Assembly (NCBI GenBank): GCA_913041775.1
Contig: CAJWJW010000088.1
Coordinates: forward strand, 1-5,766
Direction: 5' to 3'
DNA from: an uncultured Flavobacteriales bacterium
GTDB lineage: Bacteria; Bacteroidota; Bacteroidia; Flavobacteriales; UBA7430
Length of the DNA stretch: 5,766 nucleotides
This document shows, in pieces, positions 5,740 to 5,766 of this stretch. The notes below the pieces were generated by a model. That model saw nothing but the letters and a program-made list of their open reading frames with translations. It did not search any database and had not been told where the DNA came from. Made by a program: the position numbers and the translations under genes. Numbering within the stretch: position 1 is the first letter of the stretch; every line of letters begins with the position of its first letter.

Positions 5740-5766
5740 CACTAGATTACAGTAAGCTTTAAAACT

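Noticed and set aside
5660..5766. Second attachment site at the right edge
   Set aside because: No match to the tmRNA T-arm, the acceptor strand or the ssrA terminator is seen here, so the island continues past the window.
1..5766. CRISPR array, toxin-antitoxin pair or retron
   Set aside because: No regularly spaced repeats beyond the two-copy 21-bp pair, no reverse transcriptase, and no paired small genes with recognisable toxin or antitoxin motifs.

Overview
The window looks like one end of an integrated genomic island in an AT-rich member of the Bacteroidota, probably a flavobacterium. Four things suggest this: the sequence is AT-rich, Shine-Dalgarno sites are weak or absent, the large serine recombinase carries the PEI(D/E)NDRR signature I associate with Bacteroidota recombinases, and the tmRNA tail is of the Bacteroidota kind. 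The taxonomic call is inference from memory of these families, not from a search.

Layout, left to right. Positions 1-57 hold the 3' end of a plus-strand tmRNA gene (ssrA), followed directly by its rho-independent terminator (61-97). This is the likely attachment site. A minus-strand integration module of three genes follows: a MerR-like DNA-binding protein (2668-1784), a 47-residue small protein (1707-1564), and a large serine recombinase whose ATG overlaps the small gene's stop (starts at 1567). The recombinase frame has no stop inside the window. It runs through the terminator and antisense to ssrA up to the first base, so it is open for 522 codons and is easily missed by a finder that requires a stop. 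Positions 2669-2912 are a divergent regulatory region with a nested inverted repeat and two 12-bp direct repeats spaced 21 bp apart.

The plus-strand cargo starts at 2913. First is a 165-residue protein with a ribbon-helix-helix-like N-terminus, a coiled-coil middle and a C-terminal hydrophobic anchor, closed by a terminator at 3409-3443. Next is a 31-codon frame (3469-3564) that resembles the very start of a type I restriction subunit HsdR and then stops. It is linked by two successive ATGA overlaps, through an 8-codon mini-frame, to a 691-residue DUF262-DUF1524-DUF5655 protein (3584-5659) of the GmrSD-like, type IV restriction kind. A terminator hairpin (5710-5739) ends that unit.

How it works together (inference): the recombinase inserts the element at the ssrA 3' end and the insertion leaves that end intact. 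The MerR-like protein and the small protein probably control expression or direction of recombination. The cargo is an anti-phage gene that appears to have replaced an hsdR gene while keeping its upstream expression signals. The other end of the island is not in the window.
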